Shown one piece after another: positions 42,822-51,827 of a stretch of 55,527 nt of DNA. A program made the translations under genes and the position numbers. How positions within the stretch are numbered: the first letter of the stretch is position 1; each line of letters starts with the position of its first letter. Where the stretch lies: positions 1-55,527 of the forward strand of contig MHBH01000078.1 of NCBI GenBank assembly GCA_001804805.1, in the 5' to 3' direction. The DNA comes from Lentisphaerae bacterium GWF2_49_21. GTDB taxonomy: Bacteria; Verrucomicrobiota; Lentisphaeria; Victivallales; GWF2-50-93. The notes under the pieces were generated by a model. The model saw only the letters and a list, made by a program, of their open reading frames with translations, ran no database searches and was not told the origin of the DNA.

Positions 42822-45383
42822 ATGAGCGAGCAAACGACAAGCGATTATCCGATAAATATTGAAGATATAATGCATACTGCCTACCTGCAGTATTCGCTGA
42901 GTGTAAACGTAGGACGTGCGATCCCGGATGTGCGTGACGGACTCAAGCCTGCCAACCGCAGGATCCTTTTCGCGATGCACAAGCTGGGGCTGACCAAGGG
43001 GCACGCCTACACCAAGAGCGCAAAAGTCGTCGGTGAAGTCATCGGCAACTACCATCCGCACGGCGACGCTTCCGTATATGACACGCTTGTCCGCATGGCG
43101 CAGGATTTTTCAATGCGCGAACCGCTGATCGACGGACAGGGAAACTTCGGAAGCATCGACGGCGATCCGCCCGCCGCATACAGGTATACCGAGTGCAGGC
43201 TTGAACGCCTCGCCGAGGAACTTCTCGTAGACATCGAGAAAAATACAGTCAACATGATGCCGACCTTCGATGAATCTACTATGGAGCCTGAAGTCCTCCC
43301 CTCAAGCTATCCGAACCTCCTTGTGAACGGCTCGACCGGAATCGGCGTTGGAATGGCGACGAACATCCCTCCGCACAATCTTGAGGAAATTATTAATGCC
43401 ACAGTCCATCTGCTTGATAATCCCTCCTGCCAGGTCACCGATCTGATGCAGTTTGTCAAGGGCCCGGATTTTCCGACCGGCGCGATAATCTGCGGGATGA
43501 GCGAGATCAGGAGTTTCTACGAGACCGGAAAAGGCAGCATCAAGATCCGCGCAAAGTCTGAAATAATCGAAAAGGACGGCAAGGAACAGATCCTCGTCAC
43601 CGAAATCCCCTATATGGTCAACAAGGAGAACCTCGTTGCGAAGATCGCAGAGCTTGTGAACGACAAGAAGATCACGGGAATCTCTGGATTGCGGGATGAG
43701 ACCAGCAGAAGGTCCGGCATAAGGATAGTCGTCGACATCAAGCGCGGTGCAATGGGGACGATCGTCCTCAACCAGCTTTATGCGCACACCCAGCTCGAGA
43801 CGACATTCGGTTCGATTTCATTGGTCGTCGACAACAAACGCCCGAGGATCTTCGACCTGCGCCAGCTTCTACAGGCATACATCGACCACCGCCTTGACGT
43901 CATCACCCGCAGGACGCGCTTTGAACTCGACAAGGCGGAGGCGAGGGCGCACATACTCGAAGGCCTTCTCATCGCCGTCAAGAACATCGACGAGGTCGTC
44001 AAGATAATCCGTGAATCCCGTACGAAGGATCTTGCCGGAAAGGCTCTCATTGAGAGGTTCAAGTTGAGCCAGAAGCAGGCCGACGCCATCCTTGAGATGC
44101 GCCTGCACCAGCTGACAGGACTTGCGATCGAGGATCTTGAAAATGAATACAACGAGCTCATGAAGCTCATCGAATATCTCAGGGCCCTTCTCGCCAGCAG
44201 GGAATTGCGCCTCAAGGTAATCAAGGAGGAGCTTCTCAAGGTCAAGGAGAAGTATTCCAGCCCGAGAAGGACGGAGATCGCGGCCGATGAACGGGATCTC
44301 AACATCGCGGATCTTATCGCGCGCCATTCATGCGTCATCACCGTTTCGAACACCGGTTACATCAAGAGAGTCCCCGCAGCAACCTATGATTCACAGCACC
44401 GCGGCGGAAAAGGCGTCAAGGGCATGGAGACGAAGGAAGAGGATTTCGTCGAACACCTCTTCAATGCCCACAGCCACGACATAATTTTCTTCTTCACCGA
44501 CAAGGGCCAGATGCACTGGCTCAATGTATATGAGATTCCAGAAGGCACCCGTGTAGGCAAGGGCAAGGCCATCGTCAATATGATCAGGATCGAGCCTGGA
44601 GAACTTGTCCGCGCGATGCTGACCGTCCCGAAGGAGGACGTGGAACGGGATGATCTATATATTGTAATGGCGACAAAGTTCGGCGTAGTCAAGAAGACAA
44701 AAATTTCCGCATACAAGAATCTCAGGAAGGCCGGAATCAAGGCTATCCTGATAGATGACAAGGACGATCTTATCGGAGCTATGGTCACAGATGGCAAAAA
44801 GGAAATCGTGCTTTCCACCGCTCTCGGAATCGCCTGCCGTTTCACGGAGGACCAGATCAGGTCGGTTGGAAGAACCGCCCGTGGCGTCACCGGCATGAGA
44901 TTCAAGCTCAAGGGAGATTATGTCGTAAGCATGGAAGCTGTCGAACCGCTAGAGGAAATCGAGAGTGATGATGAGGCGCAGGCCAAGGGCGGACCCGAGA
45001 TACTTGTCGTGTCCGAAGGAGGACTGGGCAAGCGCAGTTTCATCAGCCAGTACCGCAAGACCCGCAGGGGTGCAAAGGGCGTCCTCAACATCAAGCTTCG
45101 CGAGAAGGAAAAAGTAGTGGCGGCCCTGCAAGTTACCAAGGGTGACGAGCTTCTGATCGTGACTGTCAGTGGCCAGACCGTGAGGATTCCGGCGGATGAG
45201 ATACGTACTGTCGGCCGTGCTTCCAAGGGAGTGAGGATAATGGATCTCGCTGAAGGCGATCTTATTTCCGGCGTCGTCAAGCTCATGGAGCACAAGGAAG
45301 GCGACAGCCCCGATGGTACAATTGTCGAACCGGCAATGAAGCCCGAGGAAATTGATGTGGAGCCGTCTCCGGAGAAGGAGTGA
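42822..45383 (+). CDS. gyrA: DNA gyrase subunit A
   Basis: The 853-residue protein is the cleavage subunit of gyrase. The N-terminal domain shows SVNVGRAIPDVRDGLKPANR, HPHGDASVYDTLVRMAQDF and AAYRYTECRLE with the active-site Tyr. The GyrA box is SQHRGGKGVKG (about 525), which marks gyrase and not topoisomerase IV, and six C-terminal blades follow. At the quinolone region the order is D82-A83-S84-V85-Y86-D87: Ala stands at the position of E. coli Ser83. gyrB is not adjacent. The C-terminus ends in an acidic tail. Confidence 0.97.
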   Translation: MSEQTTSDYPINIEDIMHTAYLQYSLSVNVGRAIPDVRDGLKPANRRILFAMHKLGLTKGHAYTKSAKVVGEVIGNYHPHGDASVYDTLVRMAQDFSMREPLIDGQGNFGSIDGDPPAAYRYTECRLERLAEELLVDIEKNTVNMMPTFDESTMEPEVLPSSYPNLLVNGSTGIGVGMATNIPPHNLEEIINATVHLLDNPSCQVTDLMQFVKGPDFPTGAIICGMSEIRSFYETGKGSIKIRAKSEIIEKDGKEQILVTEIPYMVNKENLVAKIAELVNDKKITGISGLRDETSRRSGIRIVVDIKRGAMGTIVLNQLYAHTQLETTFGSISLVVDNKRPRIFDLRQLLQAYIDHRLDVITRRTRFELDKAEARAHILEGLLIAVKNIDEVVKIIRESRTKDLAGKALIERFKLSQKQADAILEMRLHQLTGLAIEDLENEYNELMKLIEYLRALLASRELRLKVIKEELLKVKEKYSSPRRTEIAADERDLNIADLIARHSCVITVSNTGYIKRVPAATYDSQHRGGKGVKGMETKEEDFVEHLFNAHSHDIIFFFTDKGQMHWLNVYEIPEGTRVGKGKAIVNMIRIEPGELVRAMLTVPKEDVERDDLYIVMATKFGVVKKTKISAYKNLRKAGIKAILIDDKDDLIGAMVTDGKKEIVLSTALGIACRFTEDQIRSVGRTARGVTGMRFKLKGDYVVSMEAVEPLEEIESDDEAQAKGGPEILVVSEGGLGKRSFISQYRKTRRGAKGVLNIKLREKEKVVAALQVTKGDELLIVTVSGQTVRIPADEIRTVGRASKGVRIMDLAEGDLISGVVKLMEHKEGDSPDGTIVEPAMKPEEIDVEPSPEKE

Positions 45384-45426
45384 TTCTCCTATCGGCAACA
45401 GAGAACTTGACTGGCTTTCTTCGCTC

Positions 45427-45485
45427 GTAGTTAACGCAATCTTGCGTGTCTCTTGATTCGGAACAGCCAAAATTGGCTTAACTAC
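45427..45485. repeat. family C hairpins, inverted pair
   Basis: A direct unit at 45427-45455 has stem ACGCA/TGCGT. An inverted unit at 45461-45485 has stem AGCCA/TGGCT. Together they form a larger palindrome with GTAGTTAA and TTAACTAC at the outer ends. A family B hairpin follows at 45557-45584 and a family F half copy at 45534-45552. Confidence 0.7.
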
Positions 45486-45671
45486 AAGCTGATTTTAAAA
45501 AATACGAAAAACGTTTGTTGCAGGAATATGCCCGTTGGAGTTCACAGCTTTCCGTGTCCACCGTAGCTTCTTAGCGAAGGCGGAAGCGTGTCTTGTTTTT
45601 CTTATTACTATTAAGAATTGCCGGCGAGACGCCAGCGCTCCTTCAGGACTAGAGAATTGGAATTGTATACC

Positions 45672-46508
45672 ATGCTCTTCAAATTCAAAAATCGTTCCCT
45701 TCCCTGCAACGGCAGGACATACGTTGCTGGCATCCTCAATGTGACCCCCGATTCATTCAGCGACGGCTCCAGATATTTCTCAAGAAAAAATGCCGTAAGG
45801 CGTGCTCTTGAACTTCTTGACGACGGTGCAGACATAATTGACATTGGCGGGGAATCCACACGGCCAGGCTCGGATCCAGTGGAGACGGCGGAGGAGATTC
45901 GCAGAGTGGTTCCAGTTGTCTGCGAACTTCGCAAAAAACGCCCTGATGCGGTCATAAGCGTCGACACAATGAAGAGCGATGTCGCGGAAGAATCACTCGA
46001 TGCAGGCGCTGATATAATAAACGATGTGAGCGCACTGCGGAATTCGCATGATATGGGCGCAGTCATAGCCCGATACGGCGCCGGTGTCATCCTCATGCAC
46101 ATGCGGGGCACTCCGAAGACAATGCAGTCCGATTTGAAATACAGGAACCTCATAGGTGAAATTAATTTTTTCCTCAAGGACGCCATCGGCAGGGCCGTTG
46201 AGGCCGGAATCAATTTTGAAAAAATCGCTGTCGATCCTGGAATAGGATTCGGGAAAAGCATAGGGCAGAATCTCCAGATCGTTTCCGGGATCCGGAAGTT
46301 CCGGAAGAACCGCAGGCCTGTCCTTGCTGGACCATCGAGGAAGAGTTTCATAGGCCAGGTTCTCGGAGGCGTTCCTGCGGAGGAAAGGGACTGGGGGACT
46401 GCCGGAGCGGTCGCATATCTTGCGATGGAAAAAGTCGACTTTGTCAGAGTTCATGATGTGAAGGGGATTGTCCGGATGCTGAAGGTCATTTCCGCGTTGC
46501 GGAAATGA
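45672..46508 (+). CDS. folP: dihydropteroate synthase
   Basis: The enzyme of about 278 residues joins pterin pyrophosphate and p-aminobenzoate in folate synthesis. It shows GILNVTPDSFSDGSRY, DGADIIDIGGESTRPGS, VISVDTMKSDVAE, NDVSALR, ILMHMRGTPKTMQ, VDPGIGFGKS and LAGPSRKSFIG. An open extension to 45618 is formed by repeat DNA, so the ATG at 45672 (MLFKFKNRSL) is chosen. It is followed, after a repeat-filled 304-nt spacer, by cdaA and cdaR. Confidence 0.96.
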   Translation: MLFKFKNRSLPCNGRTYVAGILNVTPDSFSDGSRYFSRKNAVRRALELLDDGADIIDIGGESTRPGSDPVETAEEIRRVVPVVCELRKKRPDAVISVDTMKSDVAEESLDAGADIINDVSALRNSHDMGAVIARYGAGVILMHMRGTPKTMQSDLKYRNLIGEINFFLKDAIGRAVEAGINFEKIAVDPGIGFGKSIGQNLQIVSGIRKFRKNRRPVLAGPSRKSFIGQVLGGVPAEERDWGTAGAVAYLAMEKVDFVRVHDVKGIVRMLKVISALRK

Positions 46509-46597
46509 AACTCCAAATTCCAGGCTTCAAATTTCCAATTTCAAAATCCAGGCAGATTCCATAGAATATTTGAGCCGATTTCAAAACTGCTTAATTT

Positions 46598-46653
46598 AAG
46601 GAGCGCCGGTCTCCAGACCGGCTCTTGAGCCGACCTGTAGGTCGGCGCTCCTT
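46598..46653. repeat. nested cruciform repeat, family G
   Basis: Outer arms AAGGAGCGCCG (46598-46608) and CGGCGCTCCTT (46643-46653) enclose two inner hairpins, GCCGGTCT/AGACCGGC and GCCGACCT/AGGTCGGC. On both sides lie AT-rich segments that are weak inverted copies of each other. No gene is seen in the spacer 46509-46812. Confidence 0.65.
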
Positions 46654-46812
46654 TGGCAGTTATGAAATTGAAATTTGAATTGTCTGGAGATTGTTTGATA
46701 CTTGGATTTTGGAACTTGGAATTTATCCATAGGCCTTCCAAAATCGTCATTTAGGGCTAAATTAAAAGAATCAGCTGTAAAACTGTTTCAATGGATAACA
46801 TAGGGGAGCTGG

Positions 46813-47664
46813 ATGTCCGAATTTGTTCCATATCTGAGCAACGCCTGGATCTACCTCAGCTTCGCGCTTGAGGTGCTGATCCTTGCCGTGCTTATCTACT
46901 ACGGCCTCTATTTCCTCAGGGGCACCAGGGCTGCAAACGTGCTCGCAGGCATAGTCATTGCTCTTCTACTGCTCACGCTGGCTACGGACTTCCTGAAATT
47001 CGAAGTCCTGACAGAGCTCCTGAACGGACTCTGGATGATCTTCCCGCTTGCCTTGGTCGTCATTTTCCAGCCTGAGATCAGAAGGGCTTTCGCCCAGCTC
47101 GGAAGCAGCAGGCCGTTTGCAAAGAGGTTGAAAAAGGAGGAGACGATAAATGAAGTCGTGAAGGCAGTCGAATTCCTTTCGATGAACAGGCGCGGTGCGC
47201 TGATCGTCTTCCAGAGGCAGATTGGGATGAGGGCGCTCATCAGCAGCGGAATAAGGGTGAACGCCAGGGTAAGCCATCAGCTCATACAGACCATATTCCA
47301 TCCGAACACACCGCTTCACGACGGGGCGATCGCCATCGAAGACAACGAGATCGTGGCAGCACACATAATCTTCCCGCTCACACAGAGCGTTGCGCTTTCA
47401 GATTCATTGGGCACGAGGCACCGTGCGGCGATAGGTGTGACCGAAGAGACCGACTCGGTTGCTGTCGTAGTCTCGGAAGAGACGGGCAATATTAGCATCG
47501 CATGCCGTGGCAACATCATAAGGAACATATCTAGCGAGAAACTGCTCAGGTTCCTGCGTTCGCTTCTGATACCGTCCCAGAATGACAGCATAAGGGATAT
47601 TTTCGAGGATATGTCTGAGAACGATGAAATGTCGGGTTTTACTGGAGGACAGAAGGATGAGTGA
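46813..47664 (+). CDS. cdaA: membrane diadenylate cyclase
   Basis: The 283-residue protein makes c-di-AMP from two ATP. Three N-terminal membrane helices (about 10-33, 38-56, 66-84) precede the DAC domain (about 95-260) with its two catalytic motifs, DGA in TPLHDGAIAI (about 171) and RHR in GTRHRAAIGV (about 202). Length fits CdaA. The start codon of the next gene overlaps its stop, so it is co-translated with cdaR. AGGGGAG lies before the ATG. folP upstream is often near cdaA in other genomes. Confidence 0.95.
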   Translation: MSEFVPYLSNAWIYLSFALEVLILAVLIYYGLYFLRGTRAANVLAGIVIALLLLTLATDFLKFEVLTELLNGLWMIFPLALVVIFQPEIRRAFAQLGSSRPFAKRLKKEETINEVVKAVEFLSMNRRGALIVFQRQIGMRALISSGIRVNARVSHQLIQTIFHPNTPLHDGAIAIEDNEIVAAHIIFPLTQSVALSDSLGTRHRAAIGVTEETDSVAVVVSEETGNISIACRGNIIRNISSEKLLRFLRSLLIPSQNDSIRDIFEDMSENDEMSGFTGGQKDE

Positions 47665-48643
47665 AGAGAACAGGCAGATGAAATTCTCCTGGATTCCTGG
47701 GATCATAAGGCATGATTATCTGCGAAAGCTGATCGCCCTGTGCTTCGCCCTGCTTGTATGGTGGAAGATATCCATCCAGATAGGCATTGAGGAAATTGTC
47801 CGCAACGTTCCTGTCCAAATCGCCACATCCGAACAGACAGTCAACCTTGATGAGGACATCCGTTATGTCGATCTGACTGTAAGGGGCAGATCCCAGAAAA
47901 GGCTGAATCTCCTTTCACCGAATGACTTCAAGATTGAAATTGAGATTGGCGACAACGAATATGTCCCGGGGAAGCCTCTGACTGTAAAGATCCTCAAGTC
48001 CGCCTCGATCACGAAGCCGTTTGGAATAAGCATAACGAGGACGAGTCCGGAGATTGTTTCAATATATTTGGACAAGAAAGCCGCGAAGGAGGTGCCGGTG
48101 AATGCGAGATTTACCGGTATGACATCTGAAGATTATGCGTGCGGCGAAGTCAAGCTGATTCCGGAAAAAGTCAAGATCACGGGACCTGAAAGCATAATAA
48201 GCCCGATCATTAGAGTCCATACAGATCCGATTTTCCTCGATCCAAAGACAATCGAGGATTTTGAGTATCTGGCGAAAATCTCAGAGGCCGGCGGAAAGGT
48301 CAAGGTGTTTCCGCCGAAAGTGACCGCCCATGTGGAAATCTACAGGAAGTTCGATACACGGATATTCAGCGGGGTGCCAATATCCGTCCTCGGCAATCCA
48401 GGTGCTGGTTGGAGCGTGAAGAAGATAGCTCCTGCACATGTTGAAATAACCGCCGGCGGAATCAAGAGCTCGCTTGAGGTCATGAATGGAAGTGAAATTT
48501 CTCCTTTCACCGATGTCACATCGTTGAAGGAGCCTGGCGTGCACAAGGTCAAGTTGCAGTGTTTTGTCAATGTGCCGGGAATCAAGATCAACAGCATCTC
48601 CCCGGCGGAAGTCGAAATTGAAATCTCAGATGCTAAGAAGTAA
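47657..48643 (+). CDS. cdaR: YbbR-domain protein, CdaA regulator
   Basis: The protein of about 328 residues has one membrane helix (about 21-40, LRKLIALCFALLVWWKISI) and then YbbR repeats outside the membrane (for example VQIATSEQTVNLDEDIRYVD and VKLQCFVNVPGIKINSISP). In Gram-positives CdaR binds CdaA and tunes its activity. The start is the ATG at 47657, 6 nt after GGAGGAC and overlapping the cdaA stop, in place of an upstream ATG inside cdaA. It therefore belongs to the cdaA operon. Confidence 0.9.
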   Translation: MSEENRQMKFSWIPGIIRHDYLRKLIALCFALLVWWKISIQIGIEEIVRNVPVQIATSEQTVNLDEDIRYVDLTVRGRSQKRLNLLSPNDFKIEIEIGDNEYVPGKPLTVKILKSASITKPFGISITRTSPEIVSIYLDKKAAKEVPVNARFTGMTSEDYACGEVKLIPEKVKITGPESIISPIIRVHTDPIFLDPKTIEDFEYLAKISEAGGKVKVFPPKVTAHVEIYRKFDTRIFSGVPISVLGNPGAGWSVKKIAPAHVEITAGGIKSSLEVMNGSEISPFTDVTSLKEPGVHKVKLQCFVNVPGIKINSISPAEVEIEISDAKK

Positions 48644-48654
48644 GACTCCTGCAA

Positions 48655-49065
48655 ATGAACAAATCCGGTCTGATACGTGTCTGTGCCGCAGTGATCAGGG
48701 ACAACGGCAGGATTCTGGTTTGCACCAGGCCCGCCGGCAAGCATCTCGAAGGTCTATGGGAGTTTCCCGGCGGCAAGACCGATCCCGGCGAAACCGACGA
48801 ACAGTGCCTGAGACGCGAAATCAAGGAGGAGCTTTCACTCGACGTAATCGTCCTGGATCAGATCTTCAGTACTGAATATTCATATCCCGGGAAAACTGTT
48901 GAAATAATATTCTACAGGGCTTTCCAGGAAGAGCCACTGCAGCGGATACATGTGACGGAAAAACAGGAATATGAATGGATGGATGTGACGGGGCTCGCAA
49001 AGCTTGAACTTGTGCCTGCCGACGTTGGTTTCGCGGAATGGCTCGCTTCTGGAGAGGGCCGCTGA
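48655..49065 (+). CDS. Nudix hydrolase, MutT-like
   Basis: The 136-residue protein has a complete Nudix box GGKTDPGETDEQCLRREIKEEL (about 38-59) with the catalytic REIKEEL, and the start VCAAVIRDNGRILVCTRPAG is as in MutT. MutT removes oxidised dGTP; other members act on different nucleotides, so the substrate is not certain. It starts 11 nt after the cdaR stop and is likely the last gene of the folP-cdaA-cdaR group. Confidence 0.88.
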   Translation: MNKSGLIRVCAAVIRDNGRILVCTRPAGKHLEGLWEFPGGKTDPGETDEQCLRREIKEELSLDVIVLDQIFSTEYSYPGKTVEIIFYRAFQEEPLQRIHVTEKQEYEWMDVTGLAKLELVPADVGFAEWLASGEGR

Positions 49066-49066
49066 T

Positions 49067-49987
49067 TTATTTGATTTTCTTTTCCAATTCCGCAAAATCA
49101 TCAGGGAATGGAGATTCGAAATCCATTTTTACCCCGGTAACCGGATGCTCAAATGAAATCTTCCATGCGTGCAGCATCTGTCTTGGAACATCAAGCGTCT
49201 GTTTGCCGCCATATACCTGGTCCCCAAGCACCGGCAGTTTCTTATGGGCAAGATGCACCCTTATCTGATGTGTGCGGCCAGTTTCAATTTCAACGTCTAA
49301 AAGCACTACAGGCACCCCGTCGATCTCGCCTGTCTTGATGACCTTGTACCTGCTTATGGCCGTCTTGCCGCCTTTTTCAACTACGGTGAATTTTTTCCTG
49401 TGGACCGGATGGCGTCCGATAAATGTTATGATTTCCTCCTCCATGTCCCTCGGTTTCCCATAGGCGATCACTGCGTAGTGCTTTTTCACCTTCCTGTACT
49501 GGAAAGCCTTGGAGAGGCCGAACTGCGCCATCGGATTTTTCGCTACGACAAGGCATCCTGAAGTGTCCTTGTCGAGACGGTGGACGATTCCGGGCCTTTC
49601 TTCATCCATCAGCCTTTCTGCGAAGTTCGCATCGCGTCCGAGCAGGGCGTTGACGACTGTCCCATCATGGTTGCCTACGGCAGGGTGCACTACCATTCCA
49701 GATTTTTTATTGACCACCAGTATGTCATCGTCCTCATATAGCACGTCCAGGGGGATGTCCTGGGCCGTAATCGTCCGTTCCTCCTTGAGCTCCGGAAAAT
49801 CAATCGTGGCTTTGTCGCCTGTGGAGACAACAAGCCTGTTGAGGGTGCAGGCTTTGCCATTGCAGGTGACCCGGCCCTCCTTCAGAAGCTTCTGGAGATA
49901 GGAACGGGAATAGGACTTGAAGGATTCTGCAAGGAACTTGTCTATCCTGCTTCCATTGAACTTTTCTTCAACGATGATCTCAGTCAT
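49067..49987 (-). CDS. rluD: RluA/RluD-family pseudouridine synthase
   Basis: The protein of about 306 residues has an N-terminal S4 RNA-binding domain (about 11-70, RIDKFLAESFKSYSRSYLQK, then LLKEGRVTCNG) and the catalytic segment IVHRLDKDTSGCLVVAK (about 129-145), with the Asp that attacks uridine. It modifies ribosomal RNA, most likely 23S. The ATG at 49987 is chosen because it overlaps the end of lgt by 8 nt, as in an operon, whereas the upstream extension lies inside lgt. It is convergent with the Nudix gene and almost touches it. Confidence 0.9.
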   Translation of the reverse strand: MTEIIVEEKFNGSRIDKFLAESFKSYSRSYLQKLLKEGRVTCNGKACTLNRLVVSTGDKATIDFPELKEERTITAQDIPLDVLYEDDDILVVNKKSGMVVHPAVGNHDGTVVNALLGRDANFAERLMDEERPGIVHRLDKDTSGCLVVAKNPMAQFGLSKAFQYRKVKKHYAVIAYGKPRDMEEEIITFIGRHPVHRKKFTVVEKGGKTAISRYKVIKTGEIDGVPVVLLDVEIETGRTHQIRVHLAHKKLPVLGDQVYGGKQTLDVPRQMLHAWKISFEHPVTGVKMDFESPFPDDFAELEKKIK

Positions 49988-50762
49988 TTTTTGCCTTTTG
50001 TCCGGATGTTTTTCTAATGGTATATGCGAAAAGTGCGATTCCTGCGGCTGCGACAAAGATGCCAATCGACTGTGATACGGTAAATTTTTCCAGGATGAAC
50101 TGGTGATGGTCGCCCCGCAGTGATTCTATCGTGAACCGTCCAATGCCGTAGCAGACAAGATAAGTTGCGGCTATCTGTCCGGGCCTGAGCCTTTTCAAAA
50201 GGAACATTAGCAGTATCGCCAGGATCAGGTTGAAGAGGGATTCGTAGAGCTGTACTGGGTGAATGGCCTGCCCTGGAAAAGCGTCGCAGGGAGCTGAACC
50301 TTTCGGAAACTGGACGGCCCATGGCAGATCGCTTGGTTTTCCAAAGCAGCATCCGTTCAGGAAACATCCAATCCTTCCGAACATGTGGCCTATTGCCATC
50401 GAAGGGGCGATGATGTCGAAGACTTTCAAGACAGGCAGTTTCTTTTTCAGCGTGTAGATAAGAACGGTCAATGATGCGCAAATGAATCCGCCGTAGAAGA
50501 CAAGTCCGCCCTTGTCGATCCTTATGATCTGGAAAAGGTCGTTCTGATACTGGCTCCAGAACTGGCATACATAGAAAATCCTGGCTCCAACGATTCCAGC
50601 GATCATCCCGTAAAGGGCCATGTCCGAAATCTGCTCAGTGTCCATTTCGGCGTGTTTGCGGTTCAGCATCATCAGTCCGACGGCGCACATGAATCCGAGC
50701 GCGACCATGATTCCGTACCAGTAGATTGTGAGAGGACCAAGTTTTAAAGCCAATGAATGCAT
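49980..50762 (-). CDS. lgt: prolipoprotein diacylglyceryl transferase
   Basis: The protein of about 260 residues is a membrane enzyme that moves diacylglycerol from phosphatidylglycerol to the lipobox Cys. It has about seven helices, the signature GRIGCFLNGCCFG (about 129-141), HPVQLYESLFN and GRFTIESLRGDHHQF. The ATG at 50762 is preferred over a TTG two codons upstream. It is first in an operon with rluD and would serve the lipoproteins encoded at 30791 and 40897. Confidence 0.95.
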   Translation of the reverse strand: MHSLALKLGPLTIYWYGIMVALGFMCAVGLMMLNRKHAEMDTEQISDMALYGMIAGIVGARIFYVCQFWSQYQNDLFQIIRIDKGGLVFYGGFICASLTVLIYTLKKKLPVLKVFDIIAPSMAIGHMFGRIGCFLNGCCFGKPSDLPWAVQFPKGSAPCDAFPGQAIHPVQLYESLFNLILAILLMFLLKRLRPGQIAATYLVCYGIGRFTIESLRGDHHQFILEKFTVSQSIGIFVAAAGIALFAYTIRKTSGQKAKND

Positions 50763-50936
50763 TCTCAAACCTTGTTTTGTTTTCTAAAATGACAGGCTTA
50801 TAAGATACTTTTATTTTCACCTATTGCCATAGGGATTTCGTTCAATGATGAGTTTTAGGGGTTTTCCTGATAAAGCTTGATTTTTCCACATGAGACGATA
50901 ACTTCATAGGCTTTTCTAAAATCGAAGGGATTCATA

Positions 50937-51629
50937 ATGACTGATTTGATTGCCAACTATATTGAGCTTGCGGCAAGGCATGCCCATCTCTGGGGATTCC
51001 TGCTCATATTCATCTTCATGGCGATTGAAAGCTCTATCATACCGTTCCCCAGCGAAGTGGTCATGATCCCCGCCGGTTTCCTGGCGTTCAGGGGCGAACT
51101 TACACTTGGTTCACCTCTGGCCGATGCGGCTATAGCTGTCATATGCGGCATACTCGGTTCCATGTCCGGCGCTTATTTCAACTATTACCTGGCACTCTGG
51201 CTTGGCAGGCCGTTCCTGCATAAGTTTGGGAAATACTTCTTCCTCCCCCCTGCCACTCTTGAGAGGGCGGAGGAACTGTTCAGGGAATATGGAGATATCA
51301 CAACTTTCGTATGCAGGCTCCTTCCGGCGATAAGACAAGTCATTTCCGTGCCAGCAGGACTCTCAAGGATGAACATATCGAGGTTCTCCTTCTTTACAGG
51401 TCTCGGTGCGGGAATCTGGGTGATCATCCTGACTGCGATCGGATATTATCTCGGTTCGCTTGCTGGAGACATGACATACAAGGATCTTGTCCACAAGGGC
51501 AAGGACATCCTCCATCACAACTACATATGGATCATCATCGGACTTGTAATCATAGTCGCTGTTTATATTCCTATCCATAACATGATAATGAAGTCGCCAG
51601 GATCAAAGAAAATCCAGCAACAATCCTAA
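50937..51629 (+). CDS. DedA-family membrane protein
   Basis: The 230-residue protein has about five membrane segments and the DedA pattern: ESSIIPFPSEVVMIPAGFLA (about 26-45), GSMSGAYFNYYLALWLGRP and RLLPAIRQVISVPAGLSRMN (about 126-145) with the conserved GxxR-like segment. DedA proteins are lipid transporters or scramblases that support envelope homeostasis, including recycling of undecaprenyl phosphate. A basic tail follows. AGGGATT lies a few nt before the ATG. It is followed by the tRNA gene. Confidence 0.9.
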   Translation: MTDLIANYIELAARHAHLWGFLLIFIFMAIESSIIPFPSEVVMIPAGFLAFRGELTLGSPLADAAIAVICGILGSMSGAYFNYYLALWLGRPFLHKFGKYFFLPPATLERAEELFREYGDITTFVCRLLPAIRQVISVPAGLSRMNISRFSFFTGLGAGIWVIILTAIGYYLGSLAGDMTYKDLVHKGKDILHHNYIWIIIGLVIIVAVYIPIHNMIMKSPGSKKIQQQS

Positions 51630-51681
51630 ATGCACTGGAAATACCGGCTTTCTTAAGTTATTTTTCAGCTTCTGAAAAGAA

Positions 51682-51755
51682 TACCCCGTGGTGTAATGGT
51701 AGCACAAGTGGTTTTGGTCCATTTAGTCCAGGTTCAAATCCTGGCGGGGTAGCCA
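51682..51755 (+). tRNA. tRNA-Gln (anticodon TTG)
   Basis: The acceptor TACCCCG (51682-51688) pairs with CGGGGTA (51745-51751), then G and an encoded CCA. The D-arm contains TGGTGTAATGGTAGCA, the anticodon loop TTTTGGT carries TTG, and the T-arm has GGTTCAAATCC. It reads CAA (and CAG by wobble) codons. Confidence 0.97.
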
Positions 51756-51827
51756 TATAAATTTGCCGCAGGAAAATTTATGTTCAGATTCTCCAGCTTT
51801 CGTACGCCCAGTGAACAAGCACCGTCC

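Noticed and set aside
45788-45812. Resemblance of folP coding DNA to the family C hairpin at 31878-31905 (ATGCCGTAAGGC)
   Set aside because: The folP segment encodes normal dihydropteroate synthase residues before the DGADIIDIGGEST motif, so insertion of a repeat is unlikely; probably chance.
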